A DNA stretch of 64,000 nt from Glaciimonas sp. CA11.2 (GTDB taxonomy: Bacteria > Pseudomonadota > Gammaproteobacteria > Burkholderiales > Burkholderiaceae_D): assembly GCF_034314045.1 (NCBI RefSeq), contig NZ_JAVIWL010000001.1:4154001-4218000 (forward strand), written 5' to 3'. The notes beneath the pieces are model-generated. The model ran no database searches, was not told the DNA's origin, and saw only the letters and a list, made by a program, of their open reading frames with translations. The position numbers and the translations under genes were made by a program. This document shows positions 48,206-58,612 of this stretch, in pieces; positions within the stretch are counted from its first letter, which is position 1; each line of letters begins with the position of its first letter.

Positions 48206-48612
48206 ATTTTTTGGACAGTACGTAAAAATCAGAGATTGACCGTTGCTGAGCGTTTGAAGCGCCTTAATCTCGTCCGCGTTTCCTTCAAAGTCACCCACTC
48301 GTTTCATTCAAATTGCCAGCCATCATACGATTAGATTAGCTGTCCTCAAATTACGCCTATGTAAAAAAATGCTTGAGTATGCTGAATCGTTGGGCGTCGT
48401 CAATTACACTATAAATTTGAGATTGCATCCGCGGCATTTAGCGCAGGCGATTGAGTATCGCAATGTCTTTTAAATTGAAGAAAGTCACATTAACAAATAT
48501 AAGACAGAGAAATGGCACAGCGCTTTTTGGTAATTTAATATACAAATGGCCGCGTCATTTTCGTAGGAAAAATGACGCGGCCATTGTGACAGCCACAGAA
48601 TATAAAGACTAC
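48206..48612 (-). other. Region between tRNA-Pro copy 2 and rhlE
   Basis: No gene recognised. Short open frames here lack family features. It contains the rhlE terminator at 48545-48585. Confidence 0.5.
48545..48585 (-). terminator. Terminator hairpin after rhlE
   Basis: A perfect 17-base-pair stem (48545-48561 with 48569-48585) with a 7-base loop, located about 30 bases after the rhlE stop. The tract after it on the minus strand is A/T-rich but not a pure U-run. Confidence 0.75.
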
Positions 48613-49968
48613 TTAGCGACCACGGCCACCTGAGCGATGCGGTGCTGCAGGGCGAGCTTGCGAATTGGCATTGCTGCTTCTGGCCGGACCCGTGTTTGGT
48701 TTTGCGCCAGAGGCGGGTGCTTTGCCAGCTGTGCGTTGACCTTGTGTGCGTCCGCCACCGCCACGATTGCCGTTGCCTGCGCCACCGCCACCACTACGCA
48801 ATTGAATCGGCTGTGCGCGTGCATGTGGATCTGGTTCAAAACCGGCAATAATTTCTTTTGGCAATTCGCGTTTGATCAGCTTTTCAATGTCTTTCAACAT
48901 TTGATGTTCATCCACGCATACCAATGATACGGCTTCGCCAGTGGCGCCAGCACGACCGGTGCGACCGATGCGATGGACGTAATCTTCGGGAACATTTGGT
49001 AGATCATAATTAACCACGTGCGGCAGTTGATCGATATCAATTCCACGTGCTGCAATGTCGGTAGCGACCAACACCTGCAAACTACCGTCTTTAAATTCGG
49101 CGAGTGCTTTGGTGCGTGCAGATTGGCTTTTGTTGCCATGAATTGCCATACCGCTGATGCCGTCTTTACCAAGTTGCTCGACCAGTTTGTTTGCGCCATG
49201 TTTAGTGCGGGTAAACACTAGCACTTGGCGCCAAGAATGAGCCTTAATCAGATGTGCTAGTAACGGATGTTTTTTATCGCGATCAACTGGATGTATTTTT
49301 TGCTGGATGACCTCGACAGTGGAGTTGCGGCGGGCAACTTCAATCATCGCTGGTGAGTTCAACAAGTTATCAGCCAATATCTTGATGTCGTCCGAGAAGG
49401 TCGCGGAGAACAATAAGTTTTGACGTTTCTTCGGTAGCACGGCAAGAATTTTTTTAATGTCGCGGATGAAACCCATATCGAGCATACGATCGGCTTCGTC
49501 CAAGATCAAAATTTCAACATGCGTCAGATTAACCGTACCTTGTTGCATGTGGTCGAGTAGTCGGCCTGGTGTGCACACCAGGATATCAACGCCATGTTTC
49601 AAAATTTTGATTTGCGGATTAATGCCAACACCGCCAAAAATAACCGCTGAAGTTAACGGCAAATATTTACCGTATAAACGAACGCTTTCTTCGACTTGTG
49701 CCGCGAGTTCGCGAGTCGGCGTCAAAATCAGTGCGCGAATTGGACGATGGGAACCAGTCGGGTTTGTTGGCGAAGTAGCCAGGCGGTGCAGGACGGGCAA
49801 GGTGAAGCCAGCGGTTTTTCCGGTGCCGGTTTGGGCGCCCGCAAGCAAATCTCCGCCAGCTAGCACGGCAGGAATTGCTTGCGCTTGAATTGGAGTAGGC
49901 GTTGTGTAGCCGTGCTCGGTAACAGCGCGAACGATGGCATCGGACAAGCCGAGTTCAGAAAATAACAT
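48613..49968 (-). CDS. rhlE: DEAD-box RNA helicase RhlE
   Basis: 451 residues. Helicase motifs in order: Q motif [19 protein letters not shown], Ia [42 protein letters not shown]. The C-terminal 75 residues are a low-complexity Gly/Arg/Ala tail ([15 protein letters not shown]) that binds RNA nonspecifically, as in RhlE. It is involved in ribosome assembly and RNA decay in relatives. Confidence 0.94.
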   Translation of the reverse strand: MLFSELGLSDAIVRAVTEHGYTTPTPIQAQAIPAVLAGGDLLAGAQTGTGKTAGFTLPVLHRLATSPTNPTGSHRPIRALILTPTRELAAQVEESVRLYGKYLPLTSAVIFGGVGINPQIKILKHGVDILVCTPGRLLDHMQQGTVNLTHVEILILDEADRMLDMGFIRDIKKILAVLPKKRQNLLFSATFSDDIKILADNLLNSPAMIEVARRNSTVEVIQQKIHPVDRDKKHPLLAHLIKAHSWRQVLVFTRTKHGANKLVEQLGKDGISGMAIHGNKSQSARTKALAEFKDGSLQVLVATDIAARGIDIDQLPHVVNYDLPNVPEDYVHRIGRTGRAGATGEAVSLVCVDEHQMLKDIEKLIKRELPKEIIAGFEPDPHARAQPIQLRSGGGGAGNGNRGGGGRTQGQRTAGKAPASGAKPNTGPARSSNANSQARPAAPHRSGGRGR

Positions 49969-50504
49969 GGAAGCTCAATAGAAGAATATCGGCCTGTCGC
50001 CGCTCGGGCGCCAGTCGCAGGCAAACGGGATTAATGAATTCAGGAACTAGCAAGCAATTGTTGAGACAGCTAAAAAGCCCTCTGAACTAAACTTTTCTCG
50101 CTCCCTTACGGCGACACTTGACTGGTGAATGGCCGCATAAGGCAGAAGTATAACAGCGAACAACAACAAACCGCGCGTTTGCGCGGCATCGTTCGAAATT
50201 TTTGGATTTCTCTCTCAGTCATTAAAAGTGTAGCGAAATTTTTATCGTTAGTGTTTTTCAATAGTGATTGAATTGCCATCGACCTTCATCGCATCGCACG
50301 GTGATTGGCAGCTAAATATCACAAAACATTTGGCGCTTTTGATGTGAAAACGGCATCATATAAAAACATATGATGCCGTCAGAGGCGTCGATCATTTGAG
50401 TCGATCAGTTGGTTCAAATCACGCCACTTTAGTGATATCCCTGAACCTATTCCCTTGTGACATTCTGGCCTCATCTTTAGGATAGGATGCCATTCAGTTT
50501 TTTT
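49969..50504 (-). other. Gene-free region between rhlE and suhB
   Basis: No gene recognised. It should hold the rhlE promoter and 5' leader. A short GC-rich hairpin (CCGCGCG with CGCGCGG-like arms near 50171-50186) lies about 200 bases upstream of rhlE, and the suhB terminator is at 50350-50379. Confidence 0.4.
50350..50379 (-). terminator. Terminator after suhB
   Basis: A perfect 12-base-pair stem ACGGCATCATAT/ATATGATGCCGT with a 6-base loop; on the minus strand TTTT follows directly. It lies about 125 bases after the suhB stop. Confidence 0.75.
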
Positions 50505-51308
50505 CTACTTTTTTGCGTATGGCGATAATAAACTAACCAATTGTGCGAATATTTTAGGGTTGCCAGCCAATACGTCGCCTTTGTAGAGGTAATCAGAATC
50601 CCCAACAAAGTTACCGACGATACCGCCAGATTCCGTAATCAGCAAAGTACCAGCCGCGATGTCCCACGGTTTTAAACCTTTTTCAAAAAAACCATCCAGG
50701 CGACCCGCTGCAACGTATGCCAGATCGAGCGCAGCCGAGCCGGGGCGGCGCAGACCAGCGCAGTTTTGTGTCATTACGCGGAACATTTTCATGTACTCGT
50801 CCATGACCGGCCCTTCGGTCTCGCGGAAAGGAAAGCCGGTTCCAATCAAGCCATCTGCAATGCGAGTGCGTTTGCTGACACGGATACGTTTTTCATTTAA
50901 GTAAGCGCCAGCGCCCTTGCTAGCGGTAAATAAATCATTACGAGTTGGGTCATAGATGACGGCTTGGGTAATTTGTCCACGATGCTGTAACGCAATCGAC
51001 ACGCAGTATTGTGGAAAGCCATGGATGAAGTTGGTAGTGCCATCGATTGGATCGATAATCCAGACGTTTTCGTTTTCGTCATGTAGATTGTCGGACGCAC
51101 CGGACTCTTCGGCCAATATGGCGTGGTCTGGATAGGCGTTCTTCAAAATGTCAATAATTGCCGCTTCGGCATTTTTATCAACTTCAGTGACAAAATCGTT
51201 ATGTGCTTTTTTTTCTACCTGAAGCAGGTCGAGATCGAAGGAGGCGCGCGAAATGACTGCGGCACCACGACGGGCGGCCTTGATGGCCGTATTGAGCATA
51301 GGATGCAT
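50505..51308 (-). CDS. suhB: Inositol-1-monophosphatase family protein SuhB
   Basis: 267 residues. Metal-binding motifs of the family are EESGA (about residue 66), [17 protein letters not shown] (about 82-98) and [15 protein letters not shown] near residue 215. SuhB proteins dephosphorylate inositol-1-phosphate and, in proteobacteria, also join rRNA antitermination complexes. The divergent arrangement with trmJ is common in betaproteobacteria. Confidence 0.95.
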   Translation of the reverse strand: MHPMLNTAIKAARRGAAVISRASFDLDLLQVEKKAHNDFVTEVDKNAEAAIIDILKNAYPDHAILAEESGASDNLHDENENVWIIDPIDGTTNFIHGFPQYCVSIALQHRGQITQAVIYDPTRNDLFTASKGAGAYLNEKRIRVSKRTRIADGLIGTGFPFRETEGPVMDEYMKMFRVMTQNCAGLRRPGSAALDLAYVAAGRLDGFFEKGLKPWDIAAGTLLITESGGIVGNFVGDSDYLYKGDVLAGNPKIFAQLVSLLSPYAKK

Positions 51309-51640
51309 ATCTGGATTCGGTTCCGTTAAAATGGCGGCACTGTGCCTAATGGGAACAGAACCAACCTATATTATTAATAATGAGCGATGCAGGCCGTCTT
51401 GACGGTAACAAGGGCCTGACGGGCTATGCGGAATCGGCTGAAAAATGATCTGGTCAGGTCATGTTTCATCAGTTTCTCGACCAATAGCTGGCTATCGGTG
51501 CTGCGAATCTGGCAAAATCTGTCCTCGTTCAGTGCATTTTTCACTTTGATCCGGTCAGACCGACAGGCTCCCGGCTAATACTCCAAGACACTAAACATCA
51601 GCGTTTCCTGAAAATTAACCTGCGAATGACGCTATTTTAA
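51309..51640. other. Divergent promoter region suhB/trmJ
   Basis: 332 bases without a gene. Nothing could be fixed beyond the expectation that both promoters lie here. Confidence 0.4.
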
Positions 51641-52420
51641 ATGAACCTGACAAAAACCAACACGTCTCTTTTCAATCGCCTACGCTTTGTACTGGTTGAT
51701 ACCAGTAGTCCCGGCAATGTTGGCGCAGCTGCACGTGCTATTAAAACAATGGGATTTTCCGAGCTGGTCCTGGTGAATCCCCGCTATCCGGACGTTTTAC
51801 AGCGTGATGAGGCAATTGCATTAGCAAGCGGTGCGCAAGATATTCTATCGTCAGCCAGAATCGTCGAGACTGTCGAACAGGCCTTGATCGGGTGCAATTA
51901 TGCAGCTGCGCTAAGTGCGCGCCTCCGCGAGTTTTCTCCACCTGTGATGGCACCAAGAGCGGTGGCGGAGCAACTAGCGACAGATAAAACCCTGACTGGG
52001 GCAATATTATTTGGAAGCGAGCGCTATGGTTTGCCGAATGAAATCGTCGAGAAATGTAATGTATTAATTAACATTCCGGCGAATCCCGATTATTCCTCCT
52101 TAAATTTATCGCAAGCGGTGCAAGTATTAGCTTATGAGTTTCGGGTCGCGGCTAGCGCTGAACAACCGCCTGGCGAGAGTGAGTCAAGTGACGAGATCGG
52201 ATTTCACGGCGATACCGCTAATCTGATTGAGATTGAAGGTATGTTTGCCCATTTGGAAAAAGCACTGATTGAAATCGATTTTCTCGATCCGGCACATCCG
52301 AAAAAATTGATGCCACGCCTGAAGCGTTTGTTTGCACGCGCAGGGTTGGAAACTGAAGAGGTGAATATTTTGCGCGGTATCGCTAATCAGATTTTGACTA
52401 AGCGGCGGCGTCTTGATTGA
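51641..52420 (+). CDS. trmJ: tRNA (cytidine/uridine-32-2'-O)-methyltransferase TrmJ
   Basis: 259 residues of the SpoU/TrmD knot superfamily: motif 1 NVGAAARAIKTMGFSELVLVNP, motif 2 LFGSERYGLPNE, motif 3 IPANPDYSSLNLSQAVQVLAYE. It methylates the ribose of residue 32 in several tRNAs. The C-terminal extension ending EVNILRGIANQILTKRRR is typical of TrmJ. Confidence 0.94.
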   Translation: MNLTKTNTSLFNRLRFVLVDTSSPGNVGAAARAIKTMGFSELVLVNPRYPDVLQRDEAIALASGAQDILSSARIVETVEQALIGCNYAAALSARLREFSPPVMAPRAVAEQLATDKTLTGAILFGSERYGLPNEIVEKCNVLINIPANPDYSSLNLSQAVQVLAYEFRVAASAEQPPGESESSDEIGFHGDTANLIEIEGMFAHLEKALIEIDFLDPAHPKKLMPRLKRLFARAGLETEEVNILRGIANQILTKRRRLD

Positions 52421-52594
52421 TGGAGAAATTTTTTCCGGGTGTTAAAAATTATTGCTTCAAAAGTAATTAAGGAATTTTTGAGTAGTTTTGATTAACGCTA
52501 AGAGATGCCGCTTTTCATCCTGAGAGGGGCTTTCAAATGCGCTATTTAGGTTAATTAGCTTACGTCTTCATTAAAAAGTGCGCCTTGATACGCT

Positions 52595-52634
52595 TGCAAT
52601 TATCAGCTCTGATCGAGCCGATAATTGCATTTTT
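52595..52634 (+). terminator. Terminator between trmJ and lexA
   Basis: TGCAATTATC pairs with GATAATTGCA around a 15-base loop, followed by TTTTT on the plus strand. It ends trmJ transcription just before the convergent lexA stop. Confidence 0.75.
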
Positions 52635-52639
52635 AAGGA

Positions 52640-53314
52640 TTAGCCCCAGTTCCGCATTAATCCCACCACTAAGCCTTCTAACGCAAAGTCATCTTGATCT
52701 TCGCTGACAATGATCGGTTCAAATTCTGGATTTTCTGGTAGTAGTTGTATCGAAGAGCCAGTTTTTTTGTATCGCTTGACGGTGACGTCATCGCCCAGTC
52801 GTGCTACGACTATTTGACCGTTTCTCGCTGATTCCGTTTTTTTGACAGCTAGTAGATCCCCATCAAGAATACCGGCATCACGCATAGACATGCCGCGTAC
52901 CTTCAGCAAGTAATCCGGTTTATCGCTAAAAAAGGTAGGATCAATGTTGTATCGTGCCTGAACGTGTTCCTGTGCCAGGATTGGTGATCCGGCAGCCACG
53001 CGTCCCACCAATGGAAGATTGAGTTGCATTAATGCAGGATGGGGTAAGGTAAATTGCTGCCCGATGTCATCATTATTGCGCTTACTAGTCGGGCTAGGGC
53101 CTTTTGCAAGAAGCCGTATTCCGCGAGACGTCCCCGGCGAAATTTCGATGGCGCCTTTGCGTGCAAGCGCCTGCAAATGCTCTTCAGCTGCATTGGCTGA
53201 GCGAAATCCTAACTCGGATGCGATTTCAGCGCGAGTCGGAGGGAAACCCGTGTTCTCAATAGCATCCCTGATGAGATCAAGTATTTGTTGTTGGCGTGCA
53301 GTTAATTTGATCAT
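52640..53314 (-). CDS. lexA: SOS repressor LexA
   Basis: 224 residues. The N-terminal winged helix ([36 protein letters not shown]) binds SOS boxes. The cleavage site is the Ala-Gly in [10 protein letters not shown]. The catalytic Ser lies in MSMRDAGI and the Lys in [11 protein letters not shown]. RecA-stimulated self-cleavage induces DNA repair genes. Two SOS boxes upstream indicate autorepression. Confidence 0.97.
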   Translation of the reverse strand: MIKLTARQQQILDLIRDAIENTGFPPTRAEIASELGFRSANAAEEHLQALARKGAIEISPGTSRGIRLLAKGPSPTSKRNNDDIGQQFTLPHPALMQLNLPLVGRVAAGSPILAQEHVQARYNIDPTFFSDKPDYLLKVRGMSMRDAGILDGDLLAVKKTESARNGQIVVARLGDDVTVKRYKKTGSSIQLLPENPEFEPIIVSEDQDDFALEGLVVGLMRNWG

Positions 53315-53387
53315 ATTGATAGCGGTTGTCGAATAAGGGCTGGTGCGAGAATATGGCGTTCATGCTGCGATTTATGCCACCGGCGAA

Positions 53388-53403
53388 CTGTGTATATAAA
53401 CAG
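53388..53403 (-). promoter_or_regulatory. LexA box 1
   Basis: CTGTGTATATAAACAG fits CTG-N10-CAG with an A/T-rich centre. It starts 74 bases upstream of the lexA ATG. Confidence 0.85.
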
Positions 53404-53404
53404 T

Positions 53405-53420
53405 CTGTATTTTTGTACAG
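53405..53420 (-). promoter_or_regulatory. LexA box 2
   Basis: CTGTATTTTTGTACAG, again CTG-N10-CAG, one base from box 1. Centre-to-centre spacing is 17 bases, allowing two LexA dimers side by side. Confidence 0.85.
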
Positions 53421-53531
53421 TATTCAGTTGAATGCAAGTAAATTTGACAATCTATTTGTCTGTATGACGATCATGTGTATTGAGCATTGAGTTTTGAAGG
53501 ATTTCACTGTATAGTTATCGACTTTCCTCTT

Positions 53532-53559
53532 CCCACACTCGTCTTGACGCCGGGGTGGG
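53532..53559 (+). promoter_or_regulatory. Leader hairpin before rpsF
   Basis: CCCAC and GTGGG can close a stem-loop about 30 bases upstream of the rpsF ATG, with GCCGGG on the 3' side. S6:S18 complexes repress rpsF operons in several bacteria by binding a leader with a conserved CCG next to such a stem; this could be the same control. No covariation test could be run. Confidence 0.4.
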
Positions 53560-53589
53560 CTATTTTCAACAGTCCAAAAAGGAGCTTAC

Positions 53590-53982
53590 ATGCGTCATTA
53601 TGAAATCGTGTTTATCGTCCATCCGGATCAAAGCGAGCAAGTGCCTGCAATGATCGAACGCTATAAGGGTATTGTCACTACACGTGGCGGTATCGTTCAT
53701 CGCGTTGAAGATTGGGGTCGCCGTCAATTGGCTTACCTGATCCAAAAATTGGCAAAAGCACACTATGTTTGCTTGAACATCGAATGCGACAGCGAAACAC
53801 TGACCGAAATCGAAACTGGCTTTAAGTTCAATGATGCTGTTTTGCGTCACCTGACGGTCAAGCTGAAAAAAGCTGAAACTGGCCCATCGCCAATGATGAA
53901 GGCTGTGCAAAAGGAAGATGCTGCTAAAAGCCATCGTACTGAAGCACCAGCTGCGCCAGCATCAGCCCCGGCAGCCGCCTAA
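53590..53982 (+). CDS. rpsF: Ribosomal protein S6
   Basis: 130 residues. [26 protein letters not shown] is the S6 start, and [18 protein letters not shown] contacts S18 and 16S rRNA. The last 20 residues are an Ala/Pro-rich tail. It is the first gene of rpsF-priB-rpsR-rplI, with AAGGAG upstream. Confidence 0.97.
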   Translation: MRHYEIVFIVHPDQSEQVPAMIERYKGIVTTRGGIVHRVEDWGRRQLAYLIQKLAKAHYVCLNIECDSETLTEIETGFKFNDAVLRHLTVKLKKAETGPSPMMKAVQKEDAAKSHRTEAPAAPASAPAAA

Positions 53983-54034
53983 TTTTGCCGATTAACTTGC
54001 ATTCATTGCGTCACCATTTTCCAAATAGACCGGA

Positions 54035-54349
54035 GTGAATCAACTCAACAACGCGCTTCAATTGGTTGCCGAAATCGCAGAGCGCGAAGTATTGCGTTAT
54101 ACGCCAGCGGGTATCCCGATCGTTTCAGCAATATTGCTGAGTCGTTCGTCACCACATGAAGCGGGTATCCAACGTCAGGTTGAGTTCGAAATTGCCGCTC
54201 TTGCCATAGGCGAGATATCGGGGCGATTCAATCAGACGGTATTGGGTGGTCAGTACTGGTTCACAGGATTTTTGGCACGCAAGAGTCGCAACGGTAAAAG
54301 TCTGGTATTTCACATCACTGAATTTGCTGCAGCTGAAACTGCGGCCTAA
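54035..54349 (+). CDS. priB: Primosomal replication protein PriB
   Basis: 104 residues from a GTG preceded by CGGAG. One OB fold: LVAEIAEREVLRYTPAGIPI and LEFEIAALA-like strands, then GFLARKSRNGKSLVFHI. It binds single-stranded DNA and helps restart stalled forks. Its location between rpsF and rpsR is the usual one in proteobacteria. Confidence 0.93.
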   Translation: MNQLNNALQLVAEIAEREVLRYTPAGIPIVSAILLSRSSPHEAGIQRQVEFEIAALAIGEISGRFNQTVLGGQYWFTGFLARKSRNGKSLVFHITEFAAAETAA

Positions 54350-54370
54350 TTATTTATACAGGAGCCTCAA

Positions 54371-54655
54371 ATGGCATTCGGTAAAAAGTTCGATAAAAGC
54401 AAACTGAAAAACAAGCGTCAACAACAAAACCCGCTGTTCAAGCGTAAAAAGTTTTGTCGTTTCACAGCAGCACACGTTGCTAGCGTTGATTACAAAGACG
54501 TCGATACGTTGAAAGATTTTGTTCAGGAAAATGGCAAAATTATGCCAGCACGCCTGACAGGTACTAAGGCAATTTACCAACGTCAAGTTGACACCGCGAT
54601 CAAACGCGCGCGTTTCCTTGCGTTGTTGCCTTACACCGATCTGCACAACGTTTAA
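54371..54655 (+). CDS. rpsR: Ribosomal protein S18
   Basis: 94 residues. [25 protein letters not shown], then [34 protein letters not shown], the hallmark of S18. It pairs with S6 on the 30S platform. A basic N-terminal extension of about 18 residues is present. AGGAG precedes the ATG. Confidence 0.98.
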   Translation: MAFGKKFDKSKLKNKRQQQNPLFKRKKFCRFTAAHVASVDYKDVDTLKDFVQENGKIMPARLTGTKAIYQRQVDTAIKRARFLALLPYTDLHNV

Positions 54656-54681
54656 TTGACGACTTGAAATAGGAGAAAAAC

Positions 54682-55134
54682 ATGCAAATTATTCTGTTAG
54701 AAAAAGTCGTTAATGTCGGCAATCTTGGTGAAGTCGTTCGTGTAAAAGATGGTTATGCACGTAACTTTCTAATTCCACAACGTCTTGCTCGCCGTGCTAC
54801 AACTTCAGCAATTGCTGAATTTGAAGTTAAACGCGCAGAGCTGGAAAAAACTGCAGCTGCTAAATTGGCAGCCGCCCAAGCGCAAGGCGAAAAATTGAAC
54901 GGTTTGACGGTGAAGATTTCGCAAAAATCAGGTGTTGATGGCCGTTTGTTCGGTTCTGTTACCAATGCTGATATCGCTGAGGCGTTGACCAAGCAAGGTT
55001 TTGCTGTTGAAAAATCGCAAGTGCGTTTGCCAGTCGGTCCTTTGAAGATCGTTGGCGACCACGCCGTTGCTGTATCTTTGCACACTGACGTCCTGGTTGA
55101 CGTGACTGTTGCTGTGATCGGCGAGCACGCTTAA
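54682..55134 (+). CDS. rplI: Ribosomal protein L9
   Basis: 150 residues. [32 protein letters not shown] forms the N-terminal rRNA-binding domain, a long central helix follows, and the C-terminal domain contains [28 protein letters not shown] precedes the ATG. It is the last gene before an intrinsic terminator. Confidence 0.98.
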   Translation: MQIILLEKVVNVGNLGEVVRVKDGYARNFLIPQRLARRATTSAIAEFEVKRAELEKTAAAKLAAAQAQGEKLNGLTVKISQKSGVDGRLFGSVTNADIAEALTKQGFAVEKSQVRLPVGPLKIVGDHAVAVSLHTDVLVDVTVAVIGEHA

Positions 55135-55171
55135 TTTGATTGAGTGCGCTACGAGTATTTGTTGAAATGTT

Positions 55172-55199
55172 AAAAAGCCGGGTTCTCCCGGCTTTTTTA
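55172..55199 (+). terminator. Terminator after rplI
   Basis: AAAAAGCCGGG and CCCGGCTTTTTT form a GC-rich hairpin with a U-run. Confidence 0.92.
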
Positions 55200-55259
55200 T
55201 TGTCCTTTTTTTGGTTTACTGCAACAGAGCTAAACTTGTAAGCAGGTATAATTCGCGCC

Positions 55260-56645
55260 ATGCCACCTTCAGATCCACAGTTAGATTCACTACGCGTACC
55301 ACCCCATTCAATCGAAGCGGAGCAATCCGTTTTGGGCGGGTTGCTTCTCGATAATGCCGCTTGGGATAGAATCGCCGATTTCGTTCGTGCAGACGACTTC
55401 TATCGGTACGACCATCGCATTATTTTTCAACATATCGTCAAGTTGATCAATAACTCCAGACCAGCGGATGTCATTACCGTATTTGAGTCGCTTGGTAGTA
55501 CCGGCAAGGCAGAGGAGGTCGGCGGTTTGACTTATCTCAATGCGCTGGCTCAAAATACGCCCTCGGCCGCTAATATTCGCCGCTATGCCGAAATTGTGCG
55601 CGACCGTGGCATCTTGCGTAAGTTGATTACAGTGGCAGATGAAATATCGGGCCAGGCTTTCAGTCCGCAGGGCAAAGAAGTGAAGCAGATGCTGGATGAG
55701 GCTGAGTCGAAGATTTTTGCTATTGCCGAAGAGGGTTCGCGTGGCGCACAAGGTTTTCAAGAAATCCAACCTTTATTGACTCAGGTTGTCGAGCGCATTG
55801 ACGAACTATATAGCCGCGACAATCAAAGCGAAATTACCGGGGTACCAACCGGCTTTGCTGATCTTGATAAAATGACATCTGGCTTGCAGCCTGGCGACCT
55901 TATTATTGTTGCTGGCCGCCCATCGATGGGAAAAACGGCGTTTTCTATCAATATTGGTGAGACTGTCGCTATAGAGAGTGGACTGCCAGTTGCCGTGTTC
56001 TCTATGGAAATGGGCGGCACGCAATTAGCGATGCGTATGCTGGGCTCTGTTGGTCGACTTGATCAGCATCGTCTGCGTACGGGACGACTGAATGATGAGG
56101 ATTGGCCACGCTTGACGCATGCAATCCAAAAAATGAATGATGCACAGCTATATATTGATGAAACGCCAGCCTTAAGCTCAATGGAACTTCGGGCGCGTGC
56201 GCGCCGGTTATCTCGACAGTGCGGTAAGTTAGGATTGATCATCATCGATTACTTGCAGTTGATGTCAGGGAATACGGCAGGTGAAAATCGTGCTACTGAA
56301 ATTTCTGAAATATCACGAAATTTAAAAGGCTTGGCGAAAGAATTACAGTGCCCGGTGATCGCGTTATCTCAGTTGAATCGCTCCTTGGAGCAACGTCCAA
56401 ATAAACGTCCGATCATGTCAGACTTGCGTGAATCAGGTGCGATTGAACAGGATGCTGATGTTATTTTGTTTATTTATCGTGATGAAGTGTACAACCCTGA
56501 CTCTCAGGAAAAAGGTACAGCGGAAATCATTGTTGGTAAACAACGTAATGGACCAATTGGTAGCTTGAGACTGACGTTTCTTGGACAATACACAAAATTT
56601 GAGAACTATGCCGGTGGCCTTGCCGCTCCGCAGGGTGGAGACTAA
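55260..56645 (+). CDS. dnaB: Replicative DNA helicase DnaB
   Basis: 461 residues. The N-terminal domain has PPHSIEAEQSVLGGLLLDN; the RecA-like domain has Walker A GRPSMGKTAFSI, Walker B LIIIDYLQLMSG, and SDLRESGAIEQDADVI. It unwinds DNA at the fork as a hexamer. Its place after rplI is usual. Confidence 0.97.
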   Translation: MPPSDPQLDSLRVPPHSIEAEQSVLGGLLLDNAAWDRIADFVRADDFYRYDHRIIFQHIVKLINNSRPADVITVFESLGSTGKAEEVGGLTYLNALAQNTPSAANIRRYAEIVRDRGILRKLITVADEISGQAFSPQGKEVKQMLDEAESKIFAIAEEGSRGAQGFQEIQPLLTQVVERIDELYSRDNQSEITGVPTGFADLDKMTSGLQPGDLIIVAGRPSMGKTAFSINIGETVAIESGLPVAVFSMEMGGTQLAMRMLGSVGRLDQHRLRTGRLNDEDWPRLTHAIQKMNDAQLYIDETPALSSMELRARARRLSRQCGKLGLIIIDYLQLMSGNTAGENRATEISEISRNLKGLAKELQCPVIALSQLNRSLEQRPNKRPIMSDLRESGAIEQDADVILFIYRDEVYNPDSQEKGTAEIIVGKQRNGPIGSLRLTFLGQYTKFENYAGGLAAPQGGD

Positions 56646-56775
56646 TGCCTTGGCATAACGTTGTAATGTTTATTGATGCATCATTTTTGCTGCCAGGTAA
56701 CAGGCATTAGATTGACGAGTTCCTTGTATTACAGCACAGATTTAATCCAGATTTAATGAAGAAGAGAGAGAAAAT

Positions 56776-57402
56776 ATGTTTGCACGATTGATGCCCACCG
56801 AGGGCAAATTCTTTGAGCTCTTTAACCAACATGCCGAGTTGTGCGTAAAGGGTGCGAAAGAAATGGTGGCATTGATGACCAATTTCGACGATCTGGAAAT
56901 TCGGGTCCACGCCATTGAAAGCATCGAAAAACAAGCCGACAAGATTACTTATGCAGCGATTGATATGCTGCACAAGACGTTCATTACGCCAATTGATCGT
57001 GACGATATCCATAAACTGATCACGCGTATGGATGACATCCTTGATTTATTAGAGGATGCAGCACAGACGATCTCGCTTTACGATATTAAGGCAATTACGC
57101 CCGAGGCAAAGCGCCTGGCAGAATTATGTTTAGCTTGTGCAGAAAAAGTAAAGTCAGCGGTAGCTTTACTACACAACATGGACAACTCGACAAAAATTCT
57201 GGAAATTTGTGCAGAGATTGATCGTCTCGAGTCAGATGCGGATCATGTCATGCGTGCCGCGATGTCAAAGCTTTTCCGCGACGAACCGGATGTACGTACG
57301 TTGATTAAATTAAAAGCAATTTATGAAATTTTGGAAACAGTGACGGATCGTTGTGAAGACGTCGCCAACATCATTGAAGGCATCATCGTAGAAAACGCCT
57401 AA
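56776..57402 (+). CDS. DUF47/PhoU-like accessory protein of Pit
   Basis: 208 residues, all helical, of the DUF47 (TIGR00153) family related to PhoU. Examples are FFELFNQHAELCVKGAKEMVALM, KQADKITYAAIDMLHKTF and PIDRDDIHKLITRMDDILDLLEDAAQ. In many bacteria this gene directly precedes pit and modulates the transporter. An AAGAGAGAG tract precedes the ATG. Confidence 0.92.
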   Translation: MFARLMPTEGKFFELFNQHAELCVKGAKEMVALMTNFDDLEIRVHAIESIEKQADKITYAAIDMLHKTFITPIDRDDIHKLITRMDDILDLLEDAAQTISLYDIKAITPEAKRLAELCLACAEKVKSAVALLHNMDNSTKILEICAEIDRLESDADHVMRAAMSKLFRDEPDVRTLIKLKAIYEILETVTDRCEDVANIIEGIIVENA

Positions 57403-57534
57403 GGTTTTTCGCCACAGCACGGTTGAAATAACGTGCTGAGCCATGGTGGGGCAGCTAACTCAGCTGCCGTCTACGATAATAAGTGTCAATACTTATCGTG
57501 CCACCTCGATGTATTTAAAACGACTCAATTTTCC

Positions 57535-58545
57535 ATGCAAACTCTTCATATCAGTATTTACGTTCTTGCTTTCCTTGTTGCGCTGGCGTTAGTGTTCGAC
57601 TTTATGAACGGCTTTCATGACGCCGCGAATGCTATCGCCACGGTGGTCTCCACAGGTGTTTTGAAGCCGCAACAGGCTGTCGCAATGGCCGCAGTGTTTA
57701 ACTTTGTAGCGATCGCGGTTTTCCAGCTACATGTCGCTGCCACGGTCGGAAAGGGCACCATTCACGCTGAAGTGGTCGACCATTACGTTGTGTTCGGCGC
57801 ACTGATCGGCGCTATTTGTTGGAATATTTTAACTTGGTACTATGGAATTCCCTCGTCGTCGTCGCACGCGCTGATTGGTGGTTTGGTTGGTGCGGCAGTA
57901 GCTAAAGCGGGTACGGGCGCGTTGATTTCTTCTGGCCTCATTAAAACTATCGCTTTTATTGTTCTGTCACCGTTGCTTGGATTTGTTTTCGGCTCGATTA
58001 TGATGGTGCTGGTGTCCTGGATTTTTGTACGCTCAACGCCACGCAAGGTCGATAAGTGGTTCCGTCGTTTGCAATTGGTGTCCGCTTCTATGTATAGCCT
58101 CGGTCACGGCGGTAATGACGCACAAAAAACTATCGGTGTCATTTGGATGCTATTGATCGCGGCTGGTGTTTCAAACGGCTCTGATTCATTGCCGCCTTGG
58201 TGGGTGATTTTATCTTGTTATAGCGCTATTAGTCTCGGAACACTTTTCGGTGGCTGGCGTATTGTTAAAACGATGGGACAAAAAATCACCAAGCTGAAGC
58301 CGGTTGGTGGGTTTTGTGCCGAAACAGGCGGTGCTATTACTCTGTTTATGGCGACCATTTTGGGTGTGCCGGTATCTACTACTCACACAATTACCGGTGC
58401 GATTGTCGGCGTTGGCGCGTCGCGCAAAATGTCGGCAGTCCGATGGGGTGTTGCGAGTAATATTGTTTGGGCCTGGATTTTTACGATTCCGGCCTCGGCA
58501 TTTATTGCCGCAATTGCCTGGTGGATCGGTAAGCAATTTTTATAA
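57535..58545 (+). CDS. pit: Low-affinity inorganic phosphate transporter Pit
   Basis: 336 residues from the ATG at 57535; the frame is open from 57433 but the added 34 residues are not membrane-like. The two inverted PiT signature repeats are DFMNGFHDAANAIATVVSTG and GHGGNDAQKTIGVIWM. There are about ten helices. It imports metal-phosphate with protons when phosphate is abundant, complementing the Pst system at 2.7-6.8 kb. No Pho box is seen upstream. Confidence 0.94.
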   Translation: MQTLHISIYVLAFLVALALVFDFMNGFHDAANAIATVVSTGVLKPQQAVAMAAVFNFVAIAVFQLHVAATVGKGTIHAEVVDHYVVFGALIGAICWNILTWYYGIPSSSSHALIGGLVGAAVAKAGTGALISSGLIKTIAFIVLSPLLGFVFGSIMMVLVSWIFVRSTPRKVDKWFRRLQLVSASMYSLGHGGNDAQKTIGVIWMLLIAAGVSNGSDSLPPWWVILSCYSAISLGTLFGGWRIVKTMGQKITKLKPVGGFCAETGGAITLFMATILGVPVSTTHTITGAIVGVGASRKMSAVRWGVASNIVWAWIFTIPASAFIAAIAWWIGKQFL

Positions 58546-58582
58546 AACCATGATCAGTGAGTGAAGTTACAGAGCTATATAA

Positions 58583-58612
58583 CGGGCCATGCAGATAGAT
58601 TCGCATGGCCCG
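58583..58612. terminator. Hairpin after pit
   Basis: CGGGCCATGC pairs with GCATGGCCCG over a 10-base loop. T-rich sequence follows weakly. It is a probable pit terminator. Confidence 0.6.
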
